Of a DNA stretch of 64,000 nt, positions 54,251 through 63,500 are shown one piece after another. The first letter of the stretch is position 1. Each line of letters starts with the position of its first letter. The stretch comes from Cyanothece sp. BG0011. GTDB lineage: Bacteria > Cyanobacteriota > Cyanobacteriia > Cyanobacteriales > Microcystaceae. Location of the stretch: NCBI RefSeq assembly GCF_003013815.1, contig NZ_PRLH01000003.1:1-64000 (forward strand), read 5' to 3'. The notes under the pieces are model-generated. The model saw only the letters and a program-made list of their open reading frames with translations. It made no database searches and had not been told where the DNA came from. The position numbers and the translations under genes were made by a program.

Positions 54251-55384
54251 TTATGAATTAGGATTACACAGTGCTAAAACGTAGTCTCCCTGATTCACAG
54301 AATAATTAGTTGAAATATCAAAAATAAAGCCATCGGTTTCTGCATAAATATTAATCACCTCTGGTAAATTTCCTTGTTTATTAAAGCTGAGAATTTCATA
54401 AACTTTATCCCCGGCCTTAACAGGAGTTTTTAAAGGTAATCGATTTTGAATCATTCCCCCAGTTGGGGCATAATAATTTTTGATATTTTGACGAGAAACT
54501 AATGTAATTTTGTGAGTGAATAAAGCATAATTTTCTAGTTTTAAGAGACCTTTTTTTACTAAATAATTAATAATTCCCTTGACTCCCAAAGTAACCGATT
54601 GAGGATTCATTTTCATGCCGGAACCTAATTCTAACGTCCAAGATTCTCGATCAATATTTAGGGTTCTTCCTAACTCTTCAAACTTCTTTTCTAATGCTAA
54701 CCAAGGTTTCATAAATGCTTCGTCGAAAGCATCTCCATCATAAGTATCCATTAAAATGCCATAATCAATTTTAAAATAGTTGGCACTGTCTTCTTGTTGT
54801 CCAGGAAAACAAAAAAGATAATCAATACATTGGTTACTAGAACTATGAATATCAATCACATAGTTAGCATCCATCGACAAAGATTGTAATTGATAACGAT
54901 ACTGTTCAAATAAAGGCGCACCACTGGGACTATTAATTCTATCGAGTTGTTTACTAAATGCCTGTTTTTGTTGCCGCAAAAAATTTTCTTGAATTGTTAA
55001 AGAATCAAACTTTATATTCTCTTGCACAAATCCATCTAAATTAGGACAAAATTTTTCATAGTCCCAAAAAATTCGATTCCAATCTTTGCCATCATAACTA
55101 TTAAACCTTCCCGAAGAAAAGAAATGGTTTCGTTGATTAGTGCCTAAAGGATTACAAACTGGCAGTAACCAAATTTCACCCTCCAACTGACTTTTATTGA
55201 GAGTAGATAAATAATTGATTAATTGTGAAATGACGGCGTTACCAACAATTTCTGAGCCGTGGAGATTCGATTGAATATAGACTTTTTTACCCTTTCTTTT
55301 ACCGACAAACTTATACAGTTGCAGAAAAAACTCATCACCGGAAGCCAGTTTAAATAAATTTAACGTTTCAATGGTTGGTTTCAT
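54251..55384 (-). CDS. Succinylglutamate desuccinylase/aspartoacylase-type M14 zinc hydrolase
   Basis: A 377-residue protein. The zinc ligands appear in SNLHGSEIVGN (H, E) and VIDIHSSSN (H); the catalytic glutamate is expected in WTLELGSGM. The C-terminal beta domain (PTGGMIQNRLPLKTPVKAGDKVYEIL) is typical of AstE/AspA relatives. Substrate specificity cannot be read. The family cleaves amide bonds of N-acyl amino acids or related amides. It is transcribed alone. Confidence 0.88.
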   Translation of the reverse strand: MKPTIETLNLFKLASGDEFFLQLYKFVGKRKGKKVYIQSNLHGSEIVGNAVISQLINYLSTLNKSQLEGEIWLLPVCNPLGTNQRNHFFSSGRFNSYDGKDWNRIFWDYEKFCPNLDGFVQENIKFDSLTIQENFLRQQKQAFSKQLDRINSPSGAPLFEQYRYQLQSLSMDANYVIDIHSSSNQCIDYLFCFPGQQEDSANYFKIDYGILMDTYDGDAFDEAFMKPWLALEKKFEELGRTLNIDRESWTLELGSGMKMNPQSVTLGVKGIINYLVKKGLLKLENYALFTHKITLVSRQNIKNYYAPTGGMIQNRLPLKTPVKAGDKVYEILSFNKQGNLPEVINIYAETDGFIFDISTNYSVNQGDYVLALCNPNS

Positions 55385-55520
55385 AGAAAACAGAAATCAT
55401 GAAGGTTTAATCATTAATAAATTTTTAAGAATAGCACAAAAAGTTGACAAAACTACGAAAAAAAAACTACCGTGAAAAAGTCCCTTCATTAAACACATAA
55501 AATTTAGCAGGTAATGTGAT

Positions 55521-55949
55521 ATGGTACAAGCTAAACTTGGAGATACAGTCAAAGTCAACTATACAGGTAAATTGCAAGACGGGACAGTGTTTGATTCTTC
55601 GGTGAATCGTGACCCCTTACAATTTGCCCTCGGACAAGGTCAAGTCATCGCAGGATTTGAAGAAGCGGTGGTAGGAATGAGTCCTGGAGATAACAAAAGT
55701 GTGACCATTCCCTCAGAACAAGCTTATGGACCCTATCAAGATGAATTAGTGATTGTGGTCGATGAACAACAAATGCCTTCTGATTTATCCGTAGAAGTGG
55801 GACAACAACTGCAAATGCGTCATTCTAGCGGTCAAGCTGTTCCTGTGATGGTAACTAATGTTGCTGATAGTAAAGTCACTTTAGACGCTAATCATCCCCT
55901 AGCAGGAAAAGATTTAACCTTTGATATTGAATTGGTCAATATTCAATAA
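55521..55949 (+). CDS. FKBP-type peptidyl-prolyl isomerase (SlyD-like)
   Basis: A 142-residue soluble isomerase. GDTVKVNYTGKLQDGTVFDSS starts the FKBP fold; the insert-in-flap domain (about residues 70-125: YGPYQDELVIVV, VGQQLQMRHSSGQAVPVMVT) shows SlyD-like type, with no histidine-rich tail. It speeds proline isomerisation and acts as a chaperone. It is transcribed alone. Confidence 0.92.
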   Translation: MVQAKLGDTVKVNYTGKLQDGTVFDSSVNRDPLQFALGQGQVIAGFEEAVVGMSPGDNKSVTIPSEQAYGPYQDELVIVVDEQQMPSDLSVEVGQQLQMRHSSGQAVPVMVTNVADSKVTLDANHPLAGKDLTFDIELVNIQ

Positions 55950-56266
55950 TATTAAAATATAGGTAATGGTTGAGAGAAGATGGGAAAATTCGTTAATTCT
56001 CAATTCTCCAACCTCAATGGGTCTCATCCTGAATTGAATGGGTTTTTTGCACCCATGCAATATAATCCGTTGCAGGTATATAGAAACTAATAGAAACTAG
56101 AGGCAGATTAGGCAAAATCATGAATTAAATAGAACATAATTCAGAAAATAAGTTGATAAGTTCACCTAAAATCAACTATGATAGATAAAGCCTGAATCCA
56201 TAGCATGAATGTATCTATGGGGTTTTTAATTTTTTAATACAAGGAAAAAATAGGCTCAGAAGCAAT
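55950..56266. other. Intergenic region with hairpins before the aminotransferase gene
   Basis: About 317 bases. ATGGGT/ACCCAT (about 56037-56056) forms one hairpin. CCATAG/CTATGG (56198-56220), followed by GGTTTTTAATTTTTT, looks like a terminator or attenuator 30 bases before the next start. Confidence 0.5.
56198..56236 (+). terminator. Terminator-like hairpin in the leader of the aminotransferase gene
   Basis: A 6-bp stem CCATAG/CTATGG with an 11-base loop and a T-rich tail. It sits 31 bases before the ATG, so it could attenuate the aminotransferase transcript or end the upstream FKBP transcript. Confidence 0.45.
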
Positions 56267-57442
56267 ATGATTCAATTGGCCACCAGGGTAACACAAGTCA
56301 CTCCCTCTCTCACCCTAGCCATTACTGCTAAAGCGAAAGAGATGAAAGCGCAAGGGATTGATGTTTGTAGCTTTAGTTCAGGAGAGCCAGATTTTGATAC
56401 CCCTCAACATATCAAAGCAGCCGCCTCATCAGCGTTAGCGCAAGGGAAAACCAAATACGGGCCAGTGGCCGGAGAAAATCCACTCATTGAAGCGATCGCC
56501 CACAAGTTAAACCAAGATAATCAGTTAAACTACAGTGGGGAGAATATCATCGTCACCAATGGGGGTAAACATTCCCTATTTAACTTAATGTTGGCCTTGA
56601 TTGAAACAGGAGATGAGGTGATTATTCCGGCTCCCTATTGGCTGAGTTATCCGGAAATGGTCAAATTAGCCCAAGGAACACCGGTTATTGTCAACACCAC
56701 CGCAGAAACCGATTACAAAATCACCCCAGAACAACTGCGTCAAGCTATCACTTCAAACACCAAACTATTTGTGCTTAATTCTCCTTCTAATCCCACAGGG
56801 ATGGTGTATAACCGTGAGGAACTCGAAGCGTTAGCCCAAGTAATTATTGACCATAATTTATGGGTGGTTTCTGATGAAATTTACGAAAAAATTCTCTATG
56901 ACGGCACAGAACATATTAGTATTGGTTCCCTAGGAGAAGATATATTTAACCGCACCATTATTAGTAATGGATTTGCCAAAAGTTACTCCATGACTGGATG
57001 GCGAATTGGTTATTTAGCCGGTCCAAAAGACTTAATTAAAGCAACCAGTACCATCCAAAGTCATAGCACCTCTAACGTTTGTACCTTTGCCCAATACGGA
57101 GCCGTTGCTGCCCTCGAAAGCCCAGACTCTCCCCAATGTCTTCAAAAAATGTTAGATGCGTTTACCCAACGTCGTCAGGTCATTTTAGAAAGAATTCAAG
57201 CTATTCCTCAACTGAGTTGTCCCACCCCCATGGGGGCCTTTTATGTCTTTATTGATATTAGTCAAACCGGACTCAACTCCTTAGAATTTTGTGACGGTTT
57301 ATTAAACAAACAACAAGTGGCTGCTATTCCCGGAAAAGCATTCGGGGCCGATAATTGTATTCGTTTGTCCTATGCGACGGATTTAGCTTCGATTGAAAAA
57401 GGAATGGATAGAATCGAAAAATTTGTTAACTCCCTTCGGTAG
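56267..57442 (+). CDS. aspC: Pyridoxal-phosphate aspartate aminotransferase (class I)
   Basis: A 391-residue class I/II aminotransferase of the subgroup Ib. The PLP lysine is K238 in [50 protein letters not shown] and [13 protein letters not shown] are the usual motifs. It transfers the amino group of aspartate (and possibly prephenate) in the cytosol. A universal-stress gene follows after 159 bases. Confidence 0.9.
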   Translation: MIQLATRVTQVTPSLTLAITAKAKEMKAQGIDVCSFSSGEPDFDTPQHIKAAASSALAQGKTKYGPVAGENPLIEAIAHKLNQDNQLNYSGENIIVTNGGKHSLFNLMLALIETGDEVIIPAPYWLSYPEMVKLAQGTPVIVNTTAETDYKITPEQLRQAITSNTKLFVLNSPSNPTGMVYNREELEALAQVIIDHNLWVVSDEIYEKILYDGTEHISIGSLGEDIFNRTIISNGFAKSYSMTGWRIGYLAGPKDLIKATSTIQSHSTSNVCTFAQYGAVAALESPDSPQCLQKMLDAFTQRRQVILERIQAIPQLSCPTPMGAFYVFIDISQTGLNSLEFCDGLLNKQQVAAIPGKAFGADNCIRLSYATDLASIEKGMDRIEKFVNSLR

Positions 57443-57574
57443 AGAAAGTCAATGTTATATTTCTTTTAACATCCCACCCCAGGAGATGAGTGGGTTTAAT
57501 GGGTTTAAAACCATACCGTCCCTTGCGGTGTATTCAATTGCTTGGGCTTTTAATCCCCATTCAATTGCCTCCCC

Positions 57575-57593
57575 TACACCCTACACCCTGTTC
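57575..57593. repeat. CCCTACA short tandem repeat
   Basis: Two to three CCCTACA units just before the universal stress gene, of the same type as the heptamer repeats in other spacers. Confidence 0.5.
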
Positions 57594-57601
57594 AATACAT
57601 T

Positions 57602-58078
57602 ATGAAATACAACAAAATATTAGTGGCCTTGGACAACTCCCCTTTAGGTAAAAAAGTGTTTGAAGAAGCTTTATCTATGGCCAAATACCATCAAGCCACC
57701 TTAAAATTATTTCATTGTTTGCCCCTGGAAACCCCCTCAACCGCCCCTTATACCAGCCTTTACGAAGGAGAATTTAACGATTTTTCCTACTTAATGCGAG
57801 AACGGTTAGAAACCCAAGCCAATGAAACTGAAACATGGTTAAGAAACTACGGAGAAATGGCCAAACGACAGGGGATTACCGCAGAATGGGACTGGAAAAT
57901 AGGCGAACCCGGCCGCTGGATAAGAGATATGGCTAAAGATTGGCAAGCAGATTTAATTGTAGTGGGAAGACGGGGACTAACCGGAGTCTCAGAAATGTTA
58001 CTCGGCAGTGTAAGTAACTATATTGTCCATCATGCCCCCAGTTCGGTGTTAGTGGTTCAAGAAACAAAAGTTAACTAA
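57602..58078 (+). CDS. Universal stress protein (UspA family)
   Basis: A 158-residue soluble protein with the Usp fold: NKILVALDNSPLGKKVFEEALSMA at the N-terminus, and ADLIVVGRRGLTGVSEMLLGSVSNYIVHHAPSSVLVV at the C-terminus, the GxxGxSxxxxGSVS ATP-binding motif. It probably binds ATP and acts in stress response. The start at 57602 is the only ATG in the right place. Confidence 0.94.
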   Translation: MKYNKILVALDNSPLGKKVFEEALSMAKYHQATLKLFHCLPLETPSTAPYTSLYEGEFNDFSYLMRERLETQANETETWLRNYGEMAKRQGITAEWDWKIGEPGRWIRDMAKDWQADLIVVGRRGLTGVSEMLLGSVSNYIVHHAPSSVLVVQETKVN

Positions 58079-58122
58079 ACCCAGTCTGAAAAGGTGGCGA
58101 TTGTTAACCTCCTAACCCATCA

Positions 58123-59520
58123 ATGCAAGTCACTAAACTTCCCTTATTTTTCCTCTTTTTTGCCAGTTCTTTGATGGTTCCTCTTCCCTCCTCCTCTAAC
58201 CTTTGTGTCGGGGGTGTCATGGCGGCAGAGGTGAGAACCTTTGGTGAAAATGGTTCTAACGCCAGTAGTGGGGCTTCTGGAGAAGATGGAGGAAATAGCG
58301 ATAATTTGACGATTTTTGCCGATGGTTCTCCCTTAACCCTTAATTTAGTCGGAGAAGATGGCCAACCAGGAGAAGAAGGGAAACCCGGAGAAGACGCTGA
58401 ATGTGAAAATCAACCCACTGGGGTCAAATATAACCTACAGGCCCCAAGTGGGGGGAATGGGGGGAATGGGGGGAATGGCGGTGACGGGGGTAATGGCGGC
58501 TCTTTAACCCTCTATGCAACGGACTTATCTCAACTCCAACAAATCTTTGTCAACGCTTCAGGGGGGAAAGGAGGACAACCGGGACAAGGGGGCCAAGGGG
58601 GTCAAGGATGTCGCTGTAGCGAACCCTATTGGACCATAGAAACCTGTAGTGGTAATCCTGGAGATTCTAATTATCGTTGTACTACCTTAGAATTTCGCTG
58701 TCAAGACGGGAAAAACGGGGCCAATGGAGTCGGTGGGGCCTTTGGTCGAGATGGTTTACCCGGTCAACTGACGTTAATTAATTTAGATAAACCCCTAGAA
58801 GCCGATAAACCGGCTGCCACCGTAACCATGGCCGCCTTGAGAGATAAAGGGTATTTACTCTCTAAAAATATTTGGGAAACTCGCAATGGTGCATCGGCCT
58901 TATTTGCTCCCGGTTCGGTGATTGATGATCAATATTTAGCCTTGGTTCAACGGTTAGAACGGTCCTTTTTATTGATTTGGAATGCTCCCCAATCATTTAA
59001 TCGATTTGCTCAAGAAAAAGTGACGTTAAAATATCAAGATGATCAGGGAATTGTGGTGGAGGTTCCTGATAATATTTGGATAGAAGGAACAACGCAACAA
59101 CGGAATAATATTACTCAATTTATTGTTTATAATGCCATTTATAAACAAGATGCCACTCGTTTAGAAAGTCAAGGATTATCGGGAAGAGAAAGGGATTTAC
59201 AATTAACTTTAATTGATGAGGCGGATCAATCTAATTTAATTGCTACGAAGTTTGATATTACTTATAGTATTACTCGTTCTGATCCTCGCTTTCGTCCGGT
59301 GTCTGATTACACAACAAAATATGAGGGAGAAATTCCAGAAGATTTAGTTATTTTAGATGGGGATACTTTTACCCTTGATATTGGTAAGTTACCCATTGAA
59401 TCTCGATTTTTGCGATCGGGTTTAGGGGTGGAAATAAAAATAGTGGCAACCCGAACTTTTGCAGGTTACACCGATGAACAAACCATTACCGTAACCGACG
59501 TTTTAGGACCCTTTCGGTAA
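58123..59520 (+). CDS. Secreted glycine-rich (collagen-like) protein
   Basis: A 465-residue protein with a signal peptide (about residues 1-35, ending near MAAEV). Residues 40-220 are glycine-rich with G-E-D-G, G-Q-P-G and GNGGNGG units, in part Gly-X-Y-like, plus two cysteine clusters (CRCSEPYWTIETCSG, RCTTLEFRCQDG). The C-terminal half (230-465) is a non-repetitive beta-rich region ending ITVTDVLGPFR. It is likely exported to the surface; I recognise no named family. Confidence 0.75.
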   Translation: MQVTKLPLFFLFFASSLMVPLPSSSNLCVGGVMAAEVRTFGENGSNASSGASGEDGGNSDNLTIFADGSPLTLNLVGEDGQPGEEGKPGEDAECENQPTGVKYNLQAPSGGNGGNGGNGGDGGNGGSLTLYATDLSQLQQIFVNASGGKGGQPGQGGQGGQGCRCSEPYWTIETCSGNPGDSNYRCTTLEFRCQDGKNGANGVGGAFGRDGLPGQLTLINLDKPLEADKPAATVTMAALRDKGYLLSKNIWETRNGASALFAPGSVIDDQYLALVQRLERSFLLIWNAPQSFNRFAQEKVTLKYQDDQGIVVEVPDNIWIEGTTQQRNNITQFIVYNAIYKQDATRLESQGLSGRERDLQLTLIDEADQSNLIATKFDITYSITRSDPRFRPVSDYTTKYEGEIPEDLVILDGDTFTLDIGKLPIESRFLRSGLGVEIKIVATRTFAGYTDEQTITVTDVLGPFR

Positions 59521-59744
59521 ACAGTTATCAATTATCAGTGAACAGTGTATCCGAAATGATTAAGAAATATGTTGATGTATCAACTTTATTGAACGAGGTT
59601 TGAAATAAAATAACTTATTCTACAGTTTATCAAAAAAAGGTTTTTGAGCAAAAAAATGGGTTTATAAGAAAGATAGTTACTGAAATTTAGGCAAATTTCC
59701 CTGAATTTTAGCAATGGTTTTCTTAATTATTCTTTTTGCTTCTA

Positions 59745-60359
59745 ATGAGACATATTGCTGTAAGTTGTGGTGTTATTCTAGGGACATTACCCCTATTCAT
59801 GTTGTTTGAACCAGCAAACGCTGTTACCTTGGACTTACTTCCACAAACCCAAAGCGTCACGGTGGGACAATCTGTTATTCTTGATGTGCAAATTTCAGAA
59901 TTAGGTAATAATATTAGTCCATCTGTGGGAGGATTTAATTTACAATTGAATTATGATCCTGCGGTATTAACTTTCGATGATATAACTTTTAGTGGATTAA
60001 TTGATCTTTCAGGTTTAGACACTCAAACTGTTGATTCATCAACGCCGGGAACCCTTTTTTTTGTGGATCTTTCTTTAGATTTACCTGAAGAATTAAACAC
60101 AGCACAACCCGATACTTTTAGTTTAGCAAATATTGAGTTTATTGGGAGTGGAATTGGCACGAATAGTCCACTAACATTAACGATTATTGAGGTTTCGGAT
60201 GAAAATTTTATTAATTTTGATCCAGTTACACAAAATGATGCTACAGTGACAGTTAGCTCAGGGACAACTCAAGTTCCAGAATCCGGTTTAGGACTAACCG
60301 GTTGGGGAGTATTATTAGGATTGTTTTGGAAGATTACTCAAAAAAAACAATCCCTTTGA
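59745..60359 (+). CDS. Cohesin-like domain protein with PEP-CTERM sorting signal
   Basis: About 204 residues from the ATG at 59745 (a TTG at 59736 adds three residues). The signal peptide covers residues 1-27 (LPLFMLFEPANA). The mature part has cohesin features: TVGQSVILDVQISELG, SVGGFNLQLNYDPAVLTFDDITF and LANIEFIGSG. The C-terminus reads VPESGLGLTGWGVLLGLFW and a basic end, the PEP-CTERM exosortase signal. The protein would be delivered to the envelope by exosortase. The next gene carries a dockerin. Confidence 0.82.
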   Translation: MRHIAVSCGVILGTLPLFMLFEPANAVTLDLLPQTQSVTVGQSVILDVQISELGNNISPSVGGFNLQLNYDPAVLTFDDITFSGLIDLSGLDTQTVDSSTPGTLFFVDLSLDLPEELNTAQPDTFSLANIEFIGSGIGTNSPLTLTIIEVSDENFINFDPVTQNDATVTVSSGTTQVPESGLGLTGWGVLLGLFWKITQKKQSL

Positions 60360-60544
60360 ATTAAGTTTTTGTCATAGTAACTAACCAATTTTATTTCTAG
60401 AATTAGGTAAGTCTTTGCTGTTCATTAAAGACATTTCTAGAATAAGGTTTATTTTCTGTTGTTTCCTACTTTTTCAAGTTTATTGTTTGATCTTAGAAAT
60501 CTATTCATAGATTTCTAAATTAATTATTGTTGGAGTCATCAATC

Positions 60545-63500
60545 ATGGAATTTTTGGGTACTAATCAAAATCCCTTAGAAGAAGCAAGTGTATTAATCCC
60601 TGAAACAACAGATAATTCTTTAGAATCATCACAAAATAATCCACAACAATTAAATAGTTTTGAAAGTAAGCAAGTAGAAGAAACAGCAGAGTTATTAGCT
60701 GATTCAGTCATAGAAATGACAATTCCTGTAGTAGAAGAAATTACTCTTATGGGGGATATTACAGGAGATGGAGGGTTAGATTTGGATGACGTTCGAGAAT
60801 TATTACGGAGTTATCGTTCAGGAATTATAGACCCTGGTGATCCCAGAGATATTAATGGAGATGGTCGACTTTCTTTATTAGATGCAAGAGAATTAGGTTT
60901 AGTTGTTAGAAATAATACTGATCAAACTGCACCTAATCTTTTAGCAGGTTTAGTTAACGATACAGGAAGTTTAAATAATGATCAATTAACCTCAGATCCC
61001 AGTATTTCAGGGACTTTAAATGATAATAGTTTGATCACTCGCTTTTCAGCAGGATTTAATGATACTGATGTAAATAACTATGTCAATATCTTAGGAGTAT
61101 TGAATGAAAATGGGACATTCTCTCTGGATGAAACCCAACTACAAGAAATTAACAATAATACTCCCTTAAGGGATGGAGAACATACCTTACATTTCTTCAC
61201 TAAAGATCAATGGAATAATATTACAACCTTTGATCTTGATTTTATTTTAGATAGTAATGCACCTAATATAGGGATTTCTCTGTTAAATGATACAGGGATT
61301 AGTAACAGCGATAATATTACTAATGATCCCAGTTTAACGGGAAGTATTAGTGATTTAAGTGACATAGAAACTTTCAACTTGAGAAATGATTTACGAGGAA
61401 GTTCTATTGATATTACTAATTTAATTCAATCGGATGGTAGCTTTACCATTAGTAAAGCTATTTTAGAGCAAATTAATGATAATTTATCGTTATTAGATGA
61501 AGTTAATTCTTTCTCTTTTGTAGGAACAGATAGTGCTGGAAATATTAGCGATCGCATTATCTTTGATTTTACTTTAGACACAACTTCACCAAGTTTATCT
61601 ACTAATCTAACCAGTGATTTATTAACAGGAAATGTCGGAGAAAATTTATCTGGAGATACAGGAATTGAAAGCTTAACCCTTCAAATTGATGAGGGAGAAA
61701 TTAGCGATCTTCCTTTTAATGATAATGGAGAATTTACTGTCAACTTCGATGATTTTAACTTGAGTGAAGGAGAACATATAATTACAGTTACTGCAACTGA
61801 TATTGCTGGAAATAATACAACTTTCAGTGACAGTATTTTCATTGATAATACTGCAACAGAATTAACCATTGGATTAACTAATGATACGGGAAGTAGTGAC
61901 AGGGATAATATTAGTAATGTTTTAGGAATAACAGGAACCTTAATTGATAATAATCCTATTACTACCTTTGCAGTCGGGTTAAATAATGGTGGAACATTAG
62001 ACGTTTTAGATACCTTACAACCCGATGGTAGTTTTATATTTGATGACGCTAAATTACGAGAGATTGCAATAGCAAGTAATGTTGATTTGATACCCGGAGA
62101 ATATACCCTTAATTTAACCTTTAATGATGGTAATTCCATCGTTCGTACCGAAAACTTTACCTTTACTTATGATCCCATTCCTGCTTTCCCGACACTGACA
62201 ACAGACTTCGATCAACCTGTTACAAACACAACCTTATTAACAGGAACTATTATTGAAGATGTATCGGGGTTAGATTCCTTTACTTATCGTTTTGGTGAGG
62301 GAGAAGATATCAATATTATTGTTGATGAATTGGGCAATTTTTCTCAACCTTTTGATTTAACAGGAGTAGCAGATGGAACTTATGATTTAGTCATTGAGTC
62401 TGTCGATATTGCTGGAAATGGTGTCACCTTGATCACTGAAAATGTAACCGTAGGTGATTTCAATATTCCTAATTTAACTTTTAATTTAGTTGAAGATACA
62501 GGAATCAGTAATAGTGATAATATTACTCAAACTCTTTCTTTTGTGGGGACAGCAACTGATGACAGTCAGATTACCATTTTAAACGCAACGTTAAACAATT
62601 TATCTACTGGTGTTAGTAATACTGTCTCAATTTTAAGTCAACTGCAACCCAACGGAAACTTTAGCTTAGATGAAGCAATTTTACAGGGAATTAACCAAGG
62701 ACAACCCTTAACTGATGGTAACTATGAGTTATCTATTGAAGTAAGGGATCAAGCTGGAAATTCAGCCATTTCTATTAATCCTTTCTTAGTTTTAGATACA
62801 GAAAATCCGAGTTTAACCCTTAATACTCCTATGGATAATGGAGTTATTAATGAAGGCGATCGCTTGATAGGAAATACTGACGGAACTGGTTCAGAAATAG
62901 TCAGTATTAGTTATCAATTTAATGACGGTGTAACCATTCCTATTACGGTTGATAATGATGGCAATTTTGACCAAGAATTAGACTTAACAGGGTTACAAAC
63001 AGGAGAACAGATATTAACCTTAACCATTGTCGATGTAGCAGGAAATGAAACTATTAGTAATTTAACCCTAACTATTCCAGCAGGTGATACAACTCCCCCT
63101 AATATTACTGCCATGTTAATTAATGATACAGGAAGCAGTAATAATGATTTAATTACGAATAATTCTGCCATTAGTGGAACCATCAATGATGCTAGTTTAA
63201 TCACTGAATTCCAAGCCAAATTTGGTATAGATCCTGAAGAGGAATTGATAGATATCTTCGATCAATTACAATCTGATGGAAGCTTTAACTTTGATGCAGC
63301 CAAACTGCAAGAAATTAACAACAATACTGAGTTAAGTGAGGGACAACATACCCTAAAATTAATCGCAACGGATGAACTTGGGAATACCTCAGATGTCTTC
63401 GAGTTTACCTTTACCTTAGATAGTATTTCACCCACTCCAACCCTTACCAGTAGTCTCAGCGATGGGACAACTTTAGTTGATATTAACTTCGGGGAAACAA

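Noticed and set aside
58440-58620. Short direct repeats that look like a CRISPR array
   Set aside because: They are GGNGG codon repeats inside the glycine-rich protein, without regular spacers; no cas gene is present in the window.
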